Of a DNA stretch of 64,000 nt, positions 1 through 11,289 are shown piece after piece. The stretch comes from Diplolepis rosae (lineage: Eukaryota; Arthropoda; Insecta; Hymenoptera; Diplolepididae): contig JAPYXD010000686.1 in NCBI GenBank assembly GCA_030998225.1, forward strand, positions 558,001 through 622,000, in the 5' to 3' direction. A program made the position numbers and the translations under genes. The notes below the pieces were generated by a model. The model was given only the letters and a program-made list of their open reading frames with translations. It was not told the origin of the DNA and searched no databases. Position 1 is the stretch's first letter, and every line of letters begins with the position of its first letter.

Positions 1-666
1 GTGCTCATCAAACCAGCGGAAGGGATGAGCTACGCTACCATCCTGCGCGAACTTAAGAAATGCGTCAACTCTGACGAACTGGGCACCACAGTCCAGGGGA
101 TCAGGGAGATGCGCTCCAAGGACTTGCTAGTAGAAATTAAATGTTCCGCAAAAAGCAGAGGGAGGCTGGACACTGCCTTTAAAGAGGTAATTGGAGCAAG
201 GGGGACGGTCCGACATCTCATCCCCCGGATCGAGGTCGAGATCGTCGACCTGGAACCCACTATCGAAGCGAAAGTTAAGCTGGAGTTAAGGGTGTCTCTA
301 TGTAAGACACCCTATAGAGGAAACCGGAAGGCGTATGTGCTTCTAGAGGAGGCAAGGGCGCTGAAGCTGCTCAAGGTGGCCCACATCAAGATCGGGTGGG
401 TCTCCTGCCGAGTTTGTAAGGAAAAGAAGGTGAACCGGTGCTTCCGCTGCCTTGGCTTTGGCCACATAGCGGCGGACTGCCGATGGCCAGACCACAGCAG
501 GTGCTGCTGGAGATGCGGCGAGGAGGGGCATTTTGCAGGTTCCTGCACCAGAAAGCCAAGGTGCTTCCTTTGTGCCGCAAGGAAGGAAAAGCCCCGGAAT
601 GACCACATACCGGGGACTATGCGTTGCGCAGCCTTTCGGGAGGCAGCCCCGAATAGGAAGCCTTAG
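1..666 (+). CDS. LINE ORF1 (Gag-like zinc-knuckle protein), 5' end at window edge
   Basis: The 221-residue reading frame is open from the first base, so it may start outside the window; it ends with TAG at 664-666. Residues 147-160 (CFRC...H...C) and 169-182 (CWRC...H...C) are classic CX2CX4HX4C zinc knuckles, and C188/C191/H202/C209 form a looser third. Three clustered knuckles at the C-terminus of a short basic protein are typical of ORF1 of R1/LOA-type non-LTR retrotransposons, where the protein binds the element RNA. The stop is followed within 280 bases by a 3' UTR and A-rich tail, so the reverse-transcriptase ORF2 that should follow is missing. An LTR-element Gag is the alternative, but the poly(A) end argues for a LINE. 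Confidence 0.8.
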   Translation: MLIKPAEGMSYATILRELKKCVNSDELGTTVQGIREMRSKDLLVEIKCSAKSRGRLDTAFKEVIGARGTVRHLIPRIEVEIVDLEPTIEAKVKLELRVSLCKTPYRGNRKAYVLLEEARALKLLKVAHIKIGWVSCRVCKEKKVNRCFRCLGFGHIAADCRWPDHSRCCWRCGEEGHFAGSCTRKPRCFLCAARKEKPRNDHIPGTMRCAAFREAAPNRKP

Positions 667-937
667 GAAGGCCGCCATGGAGAGGAGAACTAGAGGAGTA
701 ATTCCAGCAACATAGATGAAGAAGCAAAGAGGAGAGGCAAACATCGCCTGAAGATGGCTCCCACCCTGAAGTAATGCCTAACGGCGGTTCCGGGGTGGGA
801 TTCCACGGCCTAGAGACAGGGAGGGAGTTTTAGTGGGTAGAGTTGCGTGAGCAGCAGAATCCTACACACCAGGGGGCACGCAGTCCTTTGACGGTGCATA
901 AAGCATTTCTCCCTTCCTCAAAAAAGAAAAAAAAAAA
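1..937 (+). mobile_element. R1-type LINE copy lacking ORF2
   Basis: ORF1 (1-666) leads directly into a GC-rich 3' UTR (667-920) and an A-rich tail (920-937). The usual 3 kb of endonuclease and reverse transcriptase is absent, so this copy is an internal deletion or a recombinant. The 5' end is outside the window. Confidence 0.65.
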
Positions 938-999
938 TTATGCAAATTTCTAGAAAAATTATTGTTATTGTTGTATCCTTATTGTAAAAAGGTATTATT

Positions 1000-1800
1000 A
1001 TTGTTCCTATAATTGTTATTTCTATTTTGTAACAAATGATTGTTGTTATTATTAAAATTATAATTTTTATTTCTTAAAAAATTGTTATTTGGAAAATTAT
1101 TGTAATTGTTTCTTGCAAAATTATTATTATTATTACTTCATTAACCATTAAAATTACTATATCTTTGTTGGTTAGGATACAAAAAATTTTGTTGTAACCT
1201 TATTATTTTTATTATTTGTTTGTTCGTCACTTTTTAAATATTCCATATTTTTATTTTTTCGTAGTGCGGAATTTGCAGCTAATCTTCGTTCTATATTAAT
1301 ACTGACGTTAATAACTTTCCTAAAAGTATCTTTTTCTTCTACACGAATTTCTAACTCAGGACGCAAACCACGTATAAAACATTAAATTACATCTCTTTCT
1401 AGATTTTGTTTGAAAGCATTATCTACCTGACCACCATTATTAAGTCTGTGAGCATCTTCTATTCTATCAGCAATTTATTCAATTAAAAGTCAAAATAAGA
1501 TAATTCGTTCGTTAAAGTTTGATCTTGATTACTACATCCTGTCACAATGCTTAAATCTTGGCCGAAACTTGAATGAAATCCACTAGTTTTACTAGAATTT
1601 TCACTTGATATGCTTCGACCATCAATTAGAGTCTTGTCAAAACGTGAATCGTCTAGCTGAAGAGTGTCATCTAATTTTTGTTCAGCAGGAAAAGGGTTTG
1701 AAATATCTTTGTATTTATAATGCAGCGGTTCACAATTGGCGGAACGTCTCCACCGTGAAGGTTTACTTTGGGTGGAGACGTACCGCAAATGATGGATCAC
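1000..1800 (-). pseudogene. Decayed Gag of a Ty3/gypsy-like LTR retrotransposon
   Basis: Read on the minus strand, 1483-1800 gives an open segment and 1172-1480 gives a capsid-like C-terminal stretch: an RIEDAHRLNN segment, then, after an in-frame TAA, FIRGLRPELEIRV, then an alternating helix ending in ERRLAANSALRK. This FIRGLRPE-type signature is common in insect Ty3/gypsy Gag proteins. Below 1170 the frame runs into Asn-rich low-complexity sequence from TTATTATTG-type repeats. Stops and frame changes show a dead copy. No LTR, protease or polymerase was found nearby. Family assignment rests on the short motif, so moderate confidence. Confidence 0.5.
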
Positions 1801-1938
1801 TGCACTACCTTCAATGACAGGTACATGATGTTTTCCTAGTTTTTATCGCTGAAAAATAAGATAATTGTATTTATTGCTTCACCTTCTAATCCAAATTTTG
1901 CCACAGAATCATAATTGCAATGCTTTTAATGTCTTTTT

Positions 1939-2027
1939 TACCGTTCTTAGCCGTAATAATGCGAGGTCATAGAACGGTCAAAGAACGGTCAGAGAACGGT
2001 CCGAGTATTCTATGACCGTTCTCTCAA
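1939..2027. repeat. Cluster of GAACGGTC motifs with inverted partners
   Basis: Three direct GAACGGTC copies spaced about 11 bases apart (1973-2001) are followed by the inverse GACCGTTC at about 2016 and preceded by CCGTTC at about 1943. The clustering suggests the end of a small transposon or a protein-binding cluster; no further support. Confidence 0.4.
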
Positions 2028-2039
2028 CCGGGTCCGCTA

Positions 2040-3118
2040 GCGATAATGTAGTATAAAAAATCATGCAAAATTAGCTACAGGTTATATAGAAATAATAAGT
2101 GCAAATGAAGCAGCATTCAAACAAATAGAATTACTTTATGAGCTCTGTTATAATATTGTGGAGATTTGAAAACACAAGGAACTTTTACGTCCAAAAATGA
2201 TACCTTCACACAAAATATGTTATAATTCAAACAATATCTCAAGCAATTATTCAAAGAAATCAACAAAAAAAACTACAATTATTAGAAAATTTGTAACTTT
2301 GTCTCATAAACGAAGTTTTGTCTGTGAATCTTCTTCTCATCTAACAAATAACACTTCCTTCAGGTTGATCAGTAATAGTATCTGCTCATTTTTCTAGAAA
2401 ACAGCCATCCAAGAAGCTTTTTGTACAAAAGATATTTTATTCTTTCCATAATTAAAGTCCATTATTTTTCCCAAATTTTTTTTTCACAAGAGTCAATTTT
2501 TATGATCAGCATACAAAAAGAAAGAAATTAGATCATTCAGCCAATCTTTATTCTTTATCTTTATTAACCTTTATAAAATTGAATTCTAGTTTTTTGGGAG
2601 AAAATAGTCATTCAATGTTTTTCATGTATACTTGCAAAATACTTAATTCCAAAGCACACTAATCGAAGAAAACTGAAATATTCATTAAAAAGTAAAATTC
2701 TATTGATAAAGAATTACTAATGCTGAAAGCAAACAACAAATAGAATAAAAGTGGCTCTGATTTGCTTTCTCTCCTGATAATACAATTATTTCTCACTTCC
2801 TTGGAGATTCATAAATATTTTTCAAGCATAGAATAATTTACTCGCATTGATGACTTGTCTCGTGTACTATAATAATCAAATATTAAGTTTTTGCGTTAAA
2901 ATGAATCTTATCAATGATATTCTAAAGCAGAAGGTTCTTTATAATAAAATGTAAGGTATTTGTTTCGGAGTTTGAATATAAAAAAAACAAGGAATGTTAT
3001 GAACAACTTTAGCCGAAGTTTCAATGATACAAAAAGTAAGCTTGGAACACGATTTTAAAGGTTTAATTGTTCAAATTATTCAATCTTTAAATTTTGTAGT
3101 AATATACTAATACTTATG
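2040..3118. other. AT-rich intergenic stretch, nothing recognised
   Basis: I see only short AT-rich open frames and no repeat ends, RNA genes or protein motifs here. Confidence 0.5.
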
Positions 3119-4162
3119 AAGGGTTTTTCAATACGGACATAACAATTTGGTATCGTTATATGAACGCACCCTTAAACTTTTTTAATGAACTGTCAATGTC
3201 AAAACGTTAGTTAAAGTCAACATTTTCATCATGGTAAAGTTCACGAACCAGAAACGTTTGGAAATTATTAAAAATTACTACCGAAATTCTGAGTCGGTGG
3301 TCGCAACTTTAAGAGCACTTACTCCAATTTTCAGCCGTAATGATCGTCCCACCCGACAGGCTGTGCGTGCTATAGTGGATAAATTCGAGACCAAATTTAC
3401 ACTATTGGACGTTCCGATGCTAAAAACACGTCGATCATCTTCAGCGATGAAACTTATTTCTGGCTCAATGGCTTTGTTAATAAGCAAAATATGCGTTATT
3501 GGTCAGCAGCAAACCCAAACGTGCTTCTTGAGACACCGTTGCATCCGCAAGAAGTGACGGTTTGGTGCGGTTTTCATGCCGGAGGTGTGATTGGGCTGTA
3601 TTTTTCGTGGATGAAAACGACCGTCATGTTACCGTCAATGGTGAGCAGTATCGTGCTATTTTGGAAGATTATTTCTGGCCAGAATTGGATGAACTTGACA
3701 TCAACGATATGTGGTTTCAACAAGACGGTGCCACTAGCCACACAGCACGCGTCACAATCGATCTATTGAAAGGCAAATTCGGTGAACGTGTTATCTCAAG
3801 AAATGGTCGGGTCGAACGGCCGCCTCTTTCATGCGATCTAACGCCATTGGATTTCTTTTTATGGGGCCATATCAAGTCACTGGTCTATGCCAACAAGCCA
3901 GAAAGTTTAAACGACCTCAAAGACAACAACCAACGCGAAATTGCCAACGTTACGGTCGAAATGTGTGCCAGAGTGGTGGAAAATTGGGTCCAAAGAATCG
4001 ACCGCTGTAAACGGGCTCGTGGTGGTCATATGACCGATATCGAATTTCATTCATAAAATGTAATGCTTGCACTACATCCACAATAAATTTGAACTCAATA
4101 TCTCAAATATTTCTTTGTTTTATTCATAGATAAAATTGTTATGTCCCTATTGGAAAACCCTT
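3119..4162 (+). mobile_element. DD41D (rosa-like) mariner, internally deleted copy
   Basis: Inverted ends: AAGGGTTTTTCAATACGGAC at 3119 matches the complement of the right end at 4162, which is followed by the TA target dinucleotide (left TA mutated to TG). It is the same family as the copy at 45190-46476 in opposite orientation. At 1044 bp against 1287 bp it has lost about 243 bp from the middle of the transposase gene. Confidence 0.85.
3231..4056 (+). pseudogene. DD41D mariner transposase, deleted and frameshifted
   Basis: The frame starts MVKFTNQKRLEIIKNYY (N-terminal helix-turn-helix region) and runs about 69 residues, then jumps over an in-phase deletion to the first catalytic region (IIFSDET). 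One or two frameshifts follow around 3480-3610, after which 3562-4056 encodes the C-terminal catalytic part with [10 protein letters not shown] and [13 protein letters not shown]. The second and third catalytic Asp are separated by 41 residues, as in rosa-type DD41D mariners. The protein cannot be active. It ends with TAA shortly before the right TIR. Confidence 0.8.
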
Positions 4163-4164
4163 TA

Positions 4165-4461
4165 GCTGTATGGACTATAAAAAGATCGAATCCAAATGAA
4201 GAAATTAAGCATAGCTCGGCACAAAAATGATTAGAATCCTTGAAAAGAGACTATTTATTCAACGAACAAAAGAAACCTAACGATAGATTTAAGATGTTGT
4301 TAGAAAATAATTCAGGAAAAAAGTTATCTTATATAAGTAGACCAGCACATATGAATGATGCTTCCAAAGAGGTCACAAACCAATAAATTGTACTGCTCCA
4401 AAGCGGGATAAAAAATTTGTGGAATAAACGTCAGTTAAAAGCAAATATGAAAAAATTGTAA
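4165..4461 (+). pseudogene. Unrecognised decayed coding stretch
   Basis: Directly after the mariner, one frame is protein-like for about 98 codons (segments AVWTIKRSNPNEEIK, DRFKMLLENNSGKKL, IKNLWNKRQLK) but contains two in-frame stops, TGA at 4228 and TAA at 4384. The even amino-acid composition suggests a dead gene or transposon ORF. I do not recognise the family. It precedes an LTR-element 3' end, so it might be part of that element. Confidence 0.3.
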
Positions 4462-4548
4462 TCACGCGATGTAACACATTGTTAGTAATATAAAATGAAG
4501 TATATAAATGAAAATCGAGTTAGTTTAAACAAGTCGATTTCATCCCCA

Positions 4549-5993
4549 CACGGAGAAAATAGTTGAAGTAATTTTACTCAACTCTGTCGATTAAACTTGG
4601 GATATAAGGACATTTGAACATCTATTAAATCCTAGTCGGGTAAAATCAATTTGATATATTCCTAATGCACCCAAAGTGAATAACAATAAGCGTTACATAG
4701 GGAATAGTAAGGAGTTGAGTAAAACGTTATCGACGACAGGGCACCAACATGCGTCAATGGGTTAACATGAAATGAATAAGTATATCACCGACGCTTGAGG
4801 TGCTTCAAACTGTAGTTGGGTAAAATGAGCATCGGGCGTATTATTTCAACTGGCAATGGTATGGTTCTCTTGAATAAAAAAAAATTCTTACCTCGAGCCT
4901 GCCAATAGTCATCCGGTACATACATAAACAACTTACAAATAAATTCACACCATTCAGACGTAGACAATCACATTACAAATTACAAATACACTTAAACATA
5001 TAACCTTATATATATACCTTATAACTACACTTATATATAGTACGATACGCTTTCGTCGAATCACGCACACGATCGCTTACAATGCTGAGATATAAAGCTT
5101 GGAACTTTCTTATATAGTGACTGCATGAGTTATTCAGAGCTTCTGAGAGTAAGTGCCGTCAATAAAATTTTTTAGCCTTACTCAAGTAAAAATAAATCAA
5201 CTTTTTTCATAAATGATTAATAAAATATTTTTAAAAATTAATATAATTATTCAATTATTATTATTGATATATATAATATAATTATTAAATTACATTTAGT
5301 ATACATTTTTATTATAACGACGTATGAATTTTAGTGAAACTAAATTTTCAAATGTACATTAAAAAATTGCATTATTATAAAGAAGTATCTTGTATAAAAA
5401 CATTTAAAAGAAGGTTCTTTTATTTCCTTTGTTTTATATTTTCAAAATATGGATTTTACATTTGCGAATTCCAAATTATTATTCTGCCTGAGTAATTTAT
5501 GTGATATTTCATATTTTATGTAATACACTTATCGACTTTTTTTTGTTTAAATTTTCATAATATCAATTTAATTTTAAGAATTTAAGTTTTTGAAATTAAA
5601 AATTTTGTATGTGTGCCCAAGGCGCAGATTACTTTTATTCGTTCCTGCGTGAATAGATGTAGCTGTTGGAATAAATCTTGCGATTCACGGTTTACTCAAC
5701 TCTCGATTGAAGCGTAGAGTAGAATGAACGGAAAGCTCTACTATTTTTGTGATTTAATAAAAGATTGGTTTTTTATGGTTATACTACGAGTAATAATATA
5801 TATATTTAAAAAATTTTAATGCACGCTTTCATACTTCACCCTACACTTCTGAATTTTACTCAACTTTGATTCATTTTCGAACATTTAATATATCACAAAT
5901 AAATACAGTGATACTAACTAACTTCTAACTTGTCCTTATGTCCTAAATTTAATCGGAAGTTGAGTAAAATTACTTCAACTACTTTTCTCCGTG
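4549..5993. mobile_element. TIR element with CACGGAGAAAA ends
   Basis: About 65 bp at each end are inverted copies (CACGGAGAAAATAGTTGAAG at 4549; complement ending at 5993). The inside holds no transposase frame. The flanks read ...TTCATCCCCA / CATGTTCAAAC..., and a related LTR-element end near 8932-8949 shows the unfilled order TTCATCCCCATGTCCAAAC, so the element duplicated about 2 bp (CA) on insertion. Superfamily not identified. Confidence 0.75.
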
Positions 5994-6005
5994 CATGTTC
6001 AAACA

Positions 6006-6120
6006 AAAAGGCGGAGGTGTCACGTCCCGTAACTATCATGATTGAAATTTGAAAATGGACAGATTTTCTAGTCATATGTTCTGACGAACAATTGACATGC
6101 ATAAGGGTATATTGAAAGCA
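6006..6120 (+). mobile_element. LTR retrotransposon 3' end: polypurine tract and LTR start, copy 1
   Basis: A polypurine tract (6006-6017) is followed by TGTCACGTCC at 6018, a typical LTR start. The same order occurs at 8953-8964. The internal side of this copy is split by the 4549-5993 element. The LTR end is not recognisable. Confidence 0.5.
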
Positions 6121-6394
6121 ATTAATTTAATCATTATCTTAATAGATATTGGCTAACAGCTCAATATTATATCAATGTAAGAACATATCATAAAAGTATT
6201 TAATGTTGCTCGGTCTTGTGCTCTTCGCATACATTTAAGTTTATTTCTTATAATTTGATACTGAAGCTCAAACCAATTTTATAATATTAAAGATGATGTG
6301 AATTACTCATTTTCTCAAATTCACTAAATTTCTTTTTCAGTTTAAGTGAAACAGGAAATTCAATTTACTTAAGGCTCTATCGGCCTTAAGGAAC

Positions 6395-7955
6395 ACATTC
6401 TCATCATGACACTCGCGCTTCGCGCTCGATTTTCTGTATACATTTCAGTAAATTTTTAATAAATTACATGTTTAAAATAATTTATTTTCTTCCAAATCTC
6501 TCAAAAAGAAAAAATAATCGTGGACTTTATTTAAGGTAGTACGATCACGAAAATTAGACCTCAGACAAAAATAGATAATTTTGCTTTCAAGAATAGCAAT
6601 ATTATTATTGAAGGGCTACTTTGAAAGAGAAAAGATTATTTTTCATGAAAAAAATTTGAAACACAACAAATAATGTTATTAATAAATTTCATTTTTGCCC
6701 AAACTTTTTTTCTTATCGCTTCGAGCCAAATTTTTAAAAATGATGCGATTATAATAAATCACGGTTCATTTTTTTAGGAAAAAGATTCTCTACAACTTGA
6801 CTGTTTCCGACTTTTGAAAATGAATTCTTTAATGGCTGAAATTAAAAAAAAAACAATTTTTCAAAACAAAATTTTTATAAACAAATTGCTGTATTTGATA
6901 ATAATTAATTGGCCCTTCAATAATAATGTTGCTATTCTTGAAAGCAAAATTATCTATTTTTGTCTGAGGTCTAATTTTCGTGATCGTACTACCTTAAGGA
7001 AACGATTTTGCAGAACAACGCTTATTTCGTATCTCACATATTTTGGTGAAAAAAATCGAATTTTTTTAATATTAAAAATTAAAACATAAAATATACATCC
7101 TGTCGAGAAATTTCTTAATAAGAATGTGTAGACCTCATTTAGGCAAATAATTTTTCATCTAAACTTTTTTTTATGTATCTCATATATTTTGTCTAAAAAA
7201 TGGAATTATTGAATTTTAATCGTATTTTTTGGAATTGAAACGAAAAATATATGTTTTTTCATAAACTGTGTAAGACAAAACTTGTAGATCTTTTTGAAAC
7301 GAACAACTTTGTTTTCTTACGTTTTTTTCGTATTTCGCATATTATTGTTAAAAAATTGAATTTTGGATTTTCAATAGATTATTTTTGAATTAAAAAAAAA
7401 AAAAATATGCATCTTATGAAAAAATGTTACAATTCAAATTTGTAGGTCTTTATGTAGAAAATAATATTGTATCATAACGTTTTTTCTTTTCTTGTATAAT
7501 TTAACTGGAAAATGGAATTTTGATATTGACTTTTTTCGAATTTGAATATGCTGTAACATTTCTAATTTTGATTTAATCAAAAAATGTTATCAGGATAATT
7601 TTTAGAGATTTATGAGCAATATCTAAAACCAGTATTAAAATTTTTGATTTTTTCAAAAAATTATTTTCAAAAACACAAAAGTAGTGCTCAACCCCTCAAT
7701 TTTGATTGGATGTGGCTGGTTAACGAACTTGTCCTTACTTTTTCGGCTCCGATAAAGTGTACCAAAGCTCAATTCAATCTGATAATTCTATCGAGAGTTA
7801 TGCCGCACACGACCTACAGACAGACAGACAGACAGACACTTTCGTAAAAACCCTTTTTTCGGACTCAGTTGGTCTCAAAACGTAAAGATTTAATGAAATT
7901 TTCGAAAGTCATTTTTCATATAAAACCAATACCTTCTCATCCATGATGAGAATGT
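6395..7955. mobile_element. Non-coding TIR element with ACATTCTCATCATG ends
   Basis: ACATTCTCATCATG at 6395 is matched by its complement ending at 7955. The inside is AT-rich, without a protein frame, and carries a CAGA microsatellite near the right end (7816-7838). A palindromic insert sits at 6531-6997. The right portion resembles a family of anonymous insect repeats I recognise only by general look. Confidence 0.55.
6531..6997. mobile_element. Small foldback (86-bp arms) nested in the 6395-7955 element
   Basis: 6531-6616 and 6912-6997 are near-perfect inverted copies starting TTAAGGTAGTACGATCACG. The spacer of about 295 bp is AT-rich and non-coding. Confidence 0.8.
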
Positions 7956-8586
7956 AAAAATTAAATCGATACCAGCAATACGTGTTTTGTTTGCATGATC
8001 ACATACGATCATTCTGCAAACGTTTGAACGCACACCAACATACATCCTTGAAACAAACCATTTTGTTTTGCTAAATCAGCATAACAGTCGATAGATAATA
8101 CAATCAGAAGGACATTTATGAAAGTTTCCTGAGCTGATAGCTAATTTAAAGACATGTTATTAGCTCAACTAGTATTTGTTGATTTCTTATCCATACTTAT
8201 TAACGCACAAAATAATATAACTGAAGTAAGAAGATTTTCTTTCTAATTTGCATAGAAATTCTCTAACAAACTCGGTTAGGTAGAAACACAATACCATTTC
8301 TTTCACTGTGTGTAATGGATGTTCTCAAAAGAAATATATATTTAAAAAAAGTAATCGTAGTTTTTAAATTATATTCAGCTATAATATGCATTTGTTTATT
8401 GCTTTATGAATAGGTATTCTTGTTGTATTAATTAAAATAAATTGTTAGAGGAAAATATATATATAAAAAAAATGTATGTATATATATTTTAAATGTTAAG
8501 ATTCTAATCGACGTTTTGAATTATAGTCATTTAAAAATATTTGGCGTTTTATATATATGGATCTAGTATAACGCATCAATTTGTCT
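7956..8586. other. AT-rich stretch, nothing recognised
   Basis: No gene or structured repeat seen. Confidence 0.5.
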
Positions 8587-8690
8587 TCTAACAATTATGT
8601 AACAATTATGTAACAATTAGGAAAAAATTATGTAACAATAATATGACAATTATGTAGCATTTACATAATATTTATGTAACAATTATAAAT
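8587..8690. repeat. Short tandem repeat of TAACAATTATG type
   Basis: About eight imperfect copies of an 11-12 base TAACAATTATG unit. Confidence 0.7.
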
Positions 8691-8952
8691 CGGCTTCCGC
8701 ATTCGATTAATGAACATTCACTAATTCGAATCATGTTGCAAATGCTTATTGGTTCTATGGAACTATTATTGCGTATTTTAATCAAGTTAATGTATTAATG
8801 GAAACACTATTATTAACCGATTAAATACAAGTAATTATATGAATTACGAACAGTAACAATGATAATTGAAATGGATTACAATTCTGTAAGAAAAACAAAA
8901 CTCAATATCTGCGAAAGTTTGTACATGGCTATTTCATCCCCATGTCCAAACC

Positions 8953-9240
8953 AAAGGGGGAGGTGTCACGTCCTGTGACCATTAACATTTATTTATCTAT
9001 AATATTATAATATTATGCGGAATAAAACGTGCATAAACAATATGTTTTGCAATGTATTGATTATACGAAATAAAATGTACGGTAGTAAAATTGTGATAGG
9101 GGGAGAGAGATAGTGATTTTATAAATAGACAACGCTTATGAATGAAACGTCGTAAACCCTTACAAAAGCCTGAACGAGGGAACCCCATCGGAGTGTGCTA
9201 AGTAAACAAGAATATCGACCGGCGCACAGTGGTTCAGAAT
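8953..9240 (+). mobile_element. LTR retrotransposon 3' end: polypurine tract and LTR, copy 2
   Basis: The purine run AAAGGGGGAGG (to 8963) is followed by TGTCACGTCC (8964). The preceding 30 bases match the internal end of the copy at 4536-6017. The LTR probably continues to about 9240, but its 3' end is not defined. Confidence 0.5.
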
Positions 9241-9241
9241 C

Positions 9242-9616
9242 GAATAAAGCTGGCCAAAAGTCTATAAATGTTTCGATTTTAATGAAAATTTGTATAGAAG
9301 AGTTTTTTTGGGTTGCTTATTCCAAATATCAATTCTCATTTTCATAGTTAAAAATGGCGGATTCAAAATGGCCGAAGTTTTGATTTTAAAATGTTTCGAT
9401 CCTAAATAAATATTTATTGGAGAAGATTCGTAGACTACAAATAACGAGTTTAATGTCCGAACCCGAAAATTGAAAATGGCAGATGCAAAATGGCCGAATG
9501 ATCGAAAAAAAGATGAGATCGGTGAAATTAGATTAGTAAGGATTTATTAGGTCGCTTATAACGACTTCGATATGAAAATTTTAAAATTCCAAATAGCTGA
9601 TCAAAAATGGCAGGGA
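9242..9616. repeat. Tandem repeat, about 120-bp unit, three degenerate copies
   Basis: Each unit ends in a motif like AAAATGGCGGATTCAAAATGG and opens with a TTTCGAT-type stretch; copies begin near 9242, 9363 and 9484. Divergence is high, especially in the third copy. Confidence 0.65.
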
Positions 9617-11289
9617 GGTTTATTCTATAAATCTTTTTCTATATAAGGAGATAAATGTGAATGGGATTTGCAACTTTCGTACTGATGTAGAATGAATGCG
9701 AAAAGACGACTTTCTTTCTGCAGCAACATGTTTGCTCACAAGATCTAGCTGAACTTCAAACTCTGCGTCAAGATTTCTATGAAGAACTTCGAAAATCTTT
9801 TTTTTTTGCACTCATAATTGGCTTCGTCTGCTGAAAATCGATACTTCAGTTAAATACCAATTACAAGTATGAAAAAATTCTAAAAATTACATTGAAAACA
9901 AAATTGTAAGTATCATTTTTATTTGTCGATTTCGATACGAGAATCAAAGTCTTGATTCTTTTGAGAAACAAATTTTTGAATTTATCATGAAATAGGCAGG
10001 TAACTTGAATGCAAAAAAAAGGAAATTGCGCTTTTTTCCGATGTCCCGCGTCAGCTGTGACTCATGGAGCGCGGCGGGCTTTGGCGTTCAATGTTTCAAA
10101 TGATTTCATGATGAAAGGGGCAAAAAGGGGCAAGGTTTTCTAAATGGTATCGATAAAGGAATGAATAATGTCCATTTTAGTGTTAAAATCGATATGGAAA
10201 TCCCTGGGAATCGATACTTTATCGATGTTTATTAATCAATTGATTCAAACATGTTACGTTAACATACACGCAAGTTTAGCATCAAGTACAACATATATGT
10301 AACAAAAAATTTAACGTTAAACACGAGAAATTATTCTTACATACCTTATAGAACATCTTCCATTAAGGTGAAATGAAAATGAAACCGACTTTAAACGAAG
10401 TTTTAGGCACTTTCATACACTGATTGTTCCGCAGCTGAAAATCGTGATTTCTTTTTCAATGACACGTGAGACTTTGGCATAGCACAGAAAAAAATTGAAG
10501 CTGATAGCTTTCTCTTGCTTTGCAGATGATTTAAGCACTGCCCCATGCGAATAATTCCATTGAACTTTACCAAAAATTTTCAATTTCATTTTTTGACTTT
10601 CGGCCAGCTTTTTTCGATTTTGAACCACTGTGCGGCGCAGCAAAACAGGGAAATTGAAAAGTTAGTTGATTTGAAAAGAAGAAACGTCGGGGAAAGTAGA
10701 GGGTAAAAGCTATTCCAACATATTCTTCCCCTTTTTTCTTTTTCAAAATACGAAAAGCCAAGCAGATCAGCCACGTGCCAAGGTCGGGGAAGCGTCAACA
10801 AGAGGCTGGTAAAAATATCCAGGGCAAAACCAGTATCGATTGGAAAATGGCGAACAGGACCACTATCGTTCGAAAATTTGCCCATAAAACCGACTGCGAA
10901 TCCGAAAATTTTCAGTTGCCATCGGATCACCATCAGAACCAGAACTCTCCTCAGAAAAGTAAGAGAGTTACCCTCAAGAGTAAATTGGAGACAGTTCAAC
11001 AAGGTCTCAATCACAGTTCCAGATGGAATAAAAGAAATAATACTAGAAGTTACATTGTCAACCACAGTCCCAGGCGAAAGAAACTTTTGATTATTTTATT
11101 GCTTGGCTACTCTCATCCCAGATTCGGTTTAGAAATCCCCTGAATTTCTTTACGAATCTAAAACGAGGGAAAATTAAATATAATAATGAGGGAAGGTAGG
11201 TTCCAGGACGTCGCATATGGATTGTATGTCATTTCTTTGAATTAAAGATTGTTCTGAATCTTTTGCGTGTCAATAAATACAATAAAAAA
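9617..11289. other. Unassigned region with one long anonymous frame
   Basis: The longest open frame (10586-11065, minus strand, 159 codons) has no motif I recognise. A shorter plus-strand frame, 10878-11090, contains a smoother, beta-like segment (VSITVPDGIKEIILEV). Either could be a decayed exon; neither is supported by signals. Confidence 0.3.

Noticed and set aside
10586..11065. 159-codon minus-strand ORF
   Set aside because: No motif, no splice or promoter support, and overlapping frames are open on both strands; kept only as an unassigned region.
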